This document shows positions 7,381 to 10,290 of a stretch of 10,290 bases of DNA, in pieces. The DNA is from Pseudoneurospora amorphoporcata (lineage: Eukaryota; Ascomycota; Sordariomycetes; Sordariales; Sordariaceae): the NCBI GenBank assembly GCA_033297205.1, contig MU859539.1, positions 1-10,290 on the forward strand. Reading direction: 5' to 3'. The position numbers and the translations under genes were made by a program. The notes below the pieces were generated by a model. That model was not told where the DNA came from. It saw only the letters and a program-made list of their open reading frames with translations, and did no database searches. Position 1 is the stretch's first letter. Each line of letters opens with the position of its first letter.

Positions 7381-9000
7381 ATGAGCTCGTCTTTGCTTTA
7401 GCAAGCCCTCGATGACATTCACGGCGGACTTTCCCAACGTGCAGCGGCCAAGAAGTATGGGATTCCTCGGTCTACTCTTGGCAACCGTGTTAAAGGCCGT
7501 CCTACCAAGCGCGACGCGAAAGTCGACACCTCGAGGCTATCGCCAATCCAAGAAAGCTTCCTATACGACTGGATACTGAATGAGAAGAAGGCTGGCCGTG
7601 CTCCCAACCGTCGTCAGGTATCAGGCTTCGCCTCAGCTATCCTCAAACAAGGCTATGATACTGACCCTCTGGGAGCACGATGGATAAACCAATTCCTGAA
7701 GAGAAATCCCGCCATCAGGACCAAACTTTCGAAGCCACTCGAGTCCGCTAGAGTTAGAAGGTTTACCTAGGAAGCCTTCACGAAGTTCTTCGACCTTCTG
7801 GAAGCCCAGATTCACGACAAGGGTATTATCCTAGCCAACATTGCTAATATAGATGAATATGGTCTTCAGGAGTTGGGATCTAAGGATGGCAAAGTGCTTA
7901 GGACCGTTCTAACAAAGAAAGCATACCTAATATTAATTGATGTAACAACCTAGGTATCTATAATCGAGGCAGGCATAGCCGAAGGCACGCGGTTAACACC
8001 TGTTGTCATCTTTACTGGTGCCAGCCTCCAGGGACAATGGTTCCCTGACGATATAGACTATACCCTTAAGAGTTAGAAGTATAGCCACTCTTTGAGCAGT
8101 TGGAGCAACTCAGAGATCGCTTTGCAATAGTTGAAAGAGGTGTATCTCCCAGAAACGAAGCCCAGTGGCGATGCTTGGCGGCTTCTGGTACTTGATAAGC
8201 ACTTGAGTTACTTGTCAGACGATTTCCTCATCGAGGCATATACCAACAAAGTCCAGCTCCTCTTCTTACCTCCTCATACCTCCCATAAGACCCAGCCTCT
8301 CGACCGCTCTGTCTTTGCCGCTGTTAAGTCGTATTTCAGAGACTATACGAAAGACTTTGCCTCCTTTCCAGCATCTGCACCAGTAAATAAACAACGATTT
8401 CTTCAGTGTTACAAAAAGGCATCACAAGAGGGGGTGAGCCCCAGAAACCTCAGATCAGGCTTCAGAAAGACTGGAATATGGCCACTGAATAGGTCTGCTG
8501 TCTTCGACGACCCCAACGCTGTTATCGAAGACAATACCCTGCCCGCTATCCCTAACGAGCCTTCCCGGGCCAGAACACCACCCATATCAAACCTTTCTAA
8601 CTGGAACGTTGTCTTTCAGACTCCCAAGAAGGCTAAGGATGTCCTGGATGCTATTCACAAAAAAGTTTCTGTTCTTAATCGTGATGTTAGGGAGGTTATC
8701 ACTAAGACAGCCAAGGCTATTGATGATAACAACTCCAAGGTAGTTGCACTACACTATCAAATCTAGTATCTACAGACTGAGTTGGCTTCCCAGAAGCCTA
8801 GAACTAAGAGGAAGGTTAAAGAAGAGGGTAATAATAAATTTGCACGTATAAGCGAGATCATCAAAGCAAACAAGGAGTCACAGCAGGCCCCCAAGAGGAG
8901 GAGGGTTGCCCCAGCAACGAACGAGACCAATACAGCCCCAGAGCTTCACAGAGTACTTGCAGAAACACTGCATGCCATTGAGGAGCATGAGAATGAATAA
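7381..9000 (+). pseudogene. Fot1/pogo-like transposase, 540-codon frame with six TAG stops
   Basis: From ATG 7381 one frame runs to TAA 8998-9000 (539 residues) with no frameshift. It is broken by TAG at 7399, 7768, 7951, 8074, 8128 and 8764. Each is one transition from CAG or TGG, and context suggests Gln at the first and last and Trp at the four others. Domains: psq/pogo helix-turn-helix at about residues 8-41 (QRAAAKKYGIPRSTLGNRVK), a CENP-B/Tc5-type DNA-binding domain at about 50-120 (ARWINQFLKRNP), and a DDE endonuclease with Asp158 (NIDEYG), Asp272 (LVLDKH) and Asp308 in the hallmark LPPHTSHKTQPLD; 35 residues separate the last two. The C-terminus (about 460-539) is charged and holds KPRTKRKVKEE and PKRRRV, likely nuclear localisation signals. 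The enzyme would cut and paste the element at TA sites in the nucleus. As it stands, only fragments could be translated from internal ATGs. Confidence 0.92.
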
Positions 9001-9081
9001 ATGAACATTTCAAACGGTGAAAATCCCTGCAAAAGTGGCCAGTTTTCGATGTTATCCAACTAGTGGTGATGTTTCTATATG

Positions 9082-9124
9082 TGGCTGCATTGTGGAGGGT
9101 AGCCAGTTGTGAGGTCGTGACTGG
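9082..9124 (-). repeat. right terminal inverted repeat of pogo-like element
   Basis: It begins TGGCTGCATTGT and ends GTCGTGACTGG. It is the inverted partner of 7238-7280 with four differences, all transitions: three clustered around 9094-9097 and one near 9112. Confidence 0.9.
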
Positions 9125-9126
9125 TA
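9125..9126. repeat. TA target-site flank, right
   Basis: TA immediately after the right inverted repeat, matching the left flank. The bases beyond it (TATTATTATTTTTAG) already read as gypsy-like integrase, which the left flank does not. Confidence 0.65.
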
Positions 9127-9166
9127 TATTATTATTTTTAGCTAGGAATAGTCATTATAATAAATA

Positions 9167-9174
9167 TTTATTAT
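9167..9174. repeat. 8-bp target-site duplication, left copy (TTTATTAT)
   Basis: Exact direct repeat of 9614-9621 flanking the 439-bp element. It also forms half of a perfect 18-bp palindrome ATAATAAATATTTATTAT (9157-9174). That it belongs to the target is shown by the integrase frame reading through one copy into AAG GTA at 9622. Confidence 0.85.
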
Positions 9175-9219
9175 GAGAAACTCTACTCGCACGTTGATAA
9201 AACTCTACTCGCACGTTGA
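9175..9219 (+). repeat. left terminal inverted repeat with two 17-bp subrepeats
   Basis: Starts GAGAAACTCTACTCG. The word CTCTACTCGCACGTTGA occurs at 9181-9197 and, identically, at 9203-9219, a 22-bp period of about two helical turns. This layout suggests paired transposase-binding sites. Confidence 0.85.
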
Positions 9220-9568
9220 GAAAAAAGTAACTTTCAACGTCTATTTTAAAGTACTAAGAAATTTAATAAAGAGGTAAAAAGTATATGATTTTTTTTCTTA
9301 TTTTTTTCCCTACATAACACCACCACTTTCATGACCGTATTTACCCAGTACCCTATTAAAGCTTCAAAGAAGAAAAGCTATTCTAAATAAATAATTAAGA
9401 AAATTAAAAGTCTAAAAGGCTATGAAACTAGTATTTAGATAACCTTGAACGTTATAAAGCCACTAGATACCCTCAAAAATCCGTTAAAAATCAACGAGTA
9501 ATTTGGTTCTACTTTTAGTTTTATATACTAGGGTTTGGCCGAGTTATAGTTAGAAAAGTAAAAGTGGA

Positions 9569-9613
9569 TCCACGTGCGAATAGAGTTTTATCAACGTGCG
9601 AGTAGAGTCTCTC
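9569..9613 (-). repeat. right terminal inverted repeat
   Basis: Read on the minus strand it starts GAGAGACTCTACTCG and carries the same pair of 17-bp subrepeats, the inner one altered to CTCTATTCGCACGTGGA. On the minus strand similarity to the solitary end at 6741 continues five bases further inward (about 9564) than to the left repeat. Confidence 0.85.
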
Positions 9614-9621
9614 TTTATTAT
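9614..9621. repeat. 8-bp target-site duplication, right copy (TTTATTAT)
   Basis: Identical to 9167-9174 and directly abutting the right inverted repeat. The integrase frame continues from it into codons AAG GTA TAT. Confidence 0.85.
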
Positions 9622-9963
9622 AAGGTATATATACCTTACAACCAGACTAAGGCTACCAAGATGTCACTGGCAAGTTTCTTTAAACTTTTATCTATCCATT
9701 ATATACTATAGCATAATATTTCTATTAATTATGTAACTCCGTTCCACGAAATAAAATAGGCAGGATATAATATTAAATACGAATATATATTAATTATAAT
9801 AAATAGATTAATTGAAATAAAATATTTTATACTTATAGAGGGATTAATAATAGAAGAATTAGTAGAGAAATTTATTAATTATATTTATACCCTTTATAGG
9901 CTTCTAAATATTATCGTTTCAGATAGGGGCGTCTAATTCATCTCAGCCTTTTAAAAGTAACTA

Positions 9964-10290
9964 TCCTTATAGCTAGTGTCACAGGTTGACATTGGCTATA
10001 TAGTGTGCACTACGAGTTCTACCTTGCAAGCAGAATATCGTCTACCTTTTGGTAGTTTGACGTTGTCAGGACATGTGCACTCCTGCCCTGTCATAGTATG
10101 TTCTGCTTAACAATAAGACGTCGTAGGTTCAATTCCCCGATGTGGCATGTCGTAGAGCGGTTTTTGGCGTGCGACTCCGAAGATAGGAGGCACATGAAAA
10201 CATTGCTAACGCTGAGACCGGCATGTCAACGGCTACCCCTATTGCAAACCTCGAGTTTGGGTAGTGCTATATAGTCATCGCACGGCGATA
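9964..10290. other. normal-composition DNA, nothing recognised
   Basis: The RIP-like AT bias stops around 9965-9990. No open frame or transposon protein was found. Two tRNA-like words occur (TTCTGCTTAACA near 10099 and GGTTCAATTCC near 10128, plus GCGACTCCGAAGATAGGAGG near 10171), but neither can be folded into a tRNA with paired acceptor stem. Confidence 0.3.

Larger units (their letters stand above)
7238..9124 (+). mobile_element. full-length Fot1/pogo-like DNA transposon, 1,887 bp
   Basis: The element has 43-bp terminal inverted repeats (7238-7280 and 9082-9124, 39 of 43 positions matching), TA on both sides, and a single intron-less transposase frame that fills most of the interior, as expected for fungal Fot1/pogo elements of roughly 1.9 kb. 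The transposase is disabled only by six TAG codons. All four mismatches between the repeats are A/G transitions. Base composition is near normal, so it suffered far less mutation than the neighbouring elements and is likely a younger arrival. It could still be mobilised in trans by a related active copy, as both ends look intact. Confidence 0.92.
9175..9613. mobile_element. 439-bp non-autonomous (MITE-like) DNA transposon
   Basis: Terminal inverted repeats of 45 bp (9175-9219 and 9569-9613) match at 42 positions, and the element is flanked by an exact 8-bp direct repeat, TTTATTAT. The interior of about 350 bp is AT-rich with T runs near 9290-9307 and has no coding frame. Eight-bp duplications are typical of hAT-superfamily elements, although the GAGA... 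termini are not the usual hAT CAGGG-like start, so superfamily is left open. Insertion is into the integrase of a gypsy-like element. Mobilisation would need a transposase from elsewhere. Confidence 0.85.
9127..9963 (+). pseudogene. RIP-degraded Ty3/gypsy-like integrase, split by a 439-bp insertion
   Basis: Two blocks (9127-9174 and 9622-9963) form one integrase reading frame once the insertion at 9175-9613 and one copy of TTTATTAT are ignored. The first block reads YYYF-stop-LG, a mutated form of the YYWPG motif of the zinc-binding domain (TGG to TAG, CCA to CTA). The second block opens with Y-I-P-Y (9628-9639) where Cys-x-x-Cys is expected, each Tyr codon one G-to-A step from Cys, followed by NQTKATK. 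The core domain follows: the first catalytic Asp is replaced by Asn (AAT 9727-9729), ILIIINRL shows another Asp-to-Asn change (9802), and the second Asp is kept in IVSDRG (9922-9924); the two catalytic positions have 64 residues between them, normal for the family. Stops at 9139, 9709, 9757, 9934, 9952 and 9958 are TAA or TAG. The Glu of the D,D-35-E triad and all downstream sequence are missing. This is an inactive fragment of a retrotransposon pol. Confidence 0.82.

Noticed and set aside
7381..9000. TAG reassignment or programmed readthrough in the transposase
   Set aside because: The stops fall at positions where relatives would have Trp or Gln, both explained by CpA-to-TpA mutation, and no single amino acid would fit all six; the host gene shows no in-frame TAG.
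9331..9350. GACCGTATTTACC as a right-hand partner of the 5319 transposon end
   Set aside because: Similarity is limited to about ten bases with an indel and it lies inside the 439-bp element; chance is likely.
10090..10195. Possible tRNA gene(s): TTCTGCTTAACA, a B-box-like GGTTCAATTCC, and GACTCCGAAGAT
   Set aside because: Neither candidate has a pairing acceptor stem; the T stem and anticodon stem are broken, and the B-box-like word lies before the second anticodon-like word. At best they are tRNA-like relics.

Overview
The window looks like filamentous ascomycete (Pezizomycotina) nuclear DNA. Fungal signs are an intron-free host gene with a purine at -3 and G at +4, pyrimidine-rich leader DNA, and Fot1/pogo-like and Ty3/gypsy-like transposon remains carrying C-to-T and G-to-A changes typical of repeat-induced point mutation (RIP). 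There are no bacterial operons or ribosome binding sites. The species cannot be named from the sequence alone.

Layout. Bases 1-900 are AT-rich, RIP-like repeat DNA with a decayed tandem repeat (501-715). Bases 900-5318 form an island of ordinary base composition. It holds one convincing host gene (2867-4084, a 405-residue, probably disordered protein of unknown function), an orphan exon-like stretch (1765-1914) and otherwise no supported gene. From 5319 the window is a transposon graveyard: (a) a truncated Fot1/pogo-like element with a tandem 17-bp end repeat (5319-5352) and a transposase N-terminus with seven in-frame stops (5458-5862); (b) an LTR-like segment of about 260 bp with nested palindromes (5963-6224), followed by AT-rich DNA that may be decayed retrotransposon; (c) a solitary transposon end at 6741; (d) a structurally complete 1,887-bp Fot1/pogo-like element (7238-9124) with 43-bp terminal inverted repeats, TA flanks and a full-length transposase frame broken only by six TAG codons; (e) a heavily mutated Ty3/gypsy-like integrase (9127-9963), itself split by (f) a 439-bp non-autonomous element (9175-9613) with 45-bp inverted repeats and an exact 8-bp target duplication. 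After about 9965 base composition returns to normal and no gene is recognised.

Reading the layers together: the gypsy copy is oldest and most mutated; the 439-bp element entered its integrase, and deleting that element plus one copy of the 8-bp repeat makes the integrase frame continuous again; the pogo-like element is much less mutated and probably younger. No gene cluster or defence system is visible. The least explained parts are the 439-bp element family, whose ends carry two tandem copies of a 17-bp motif and which occurs three times as ends, and the mismatched flanks of the pogo-like element.
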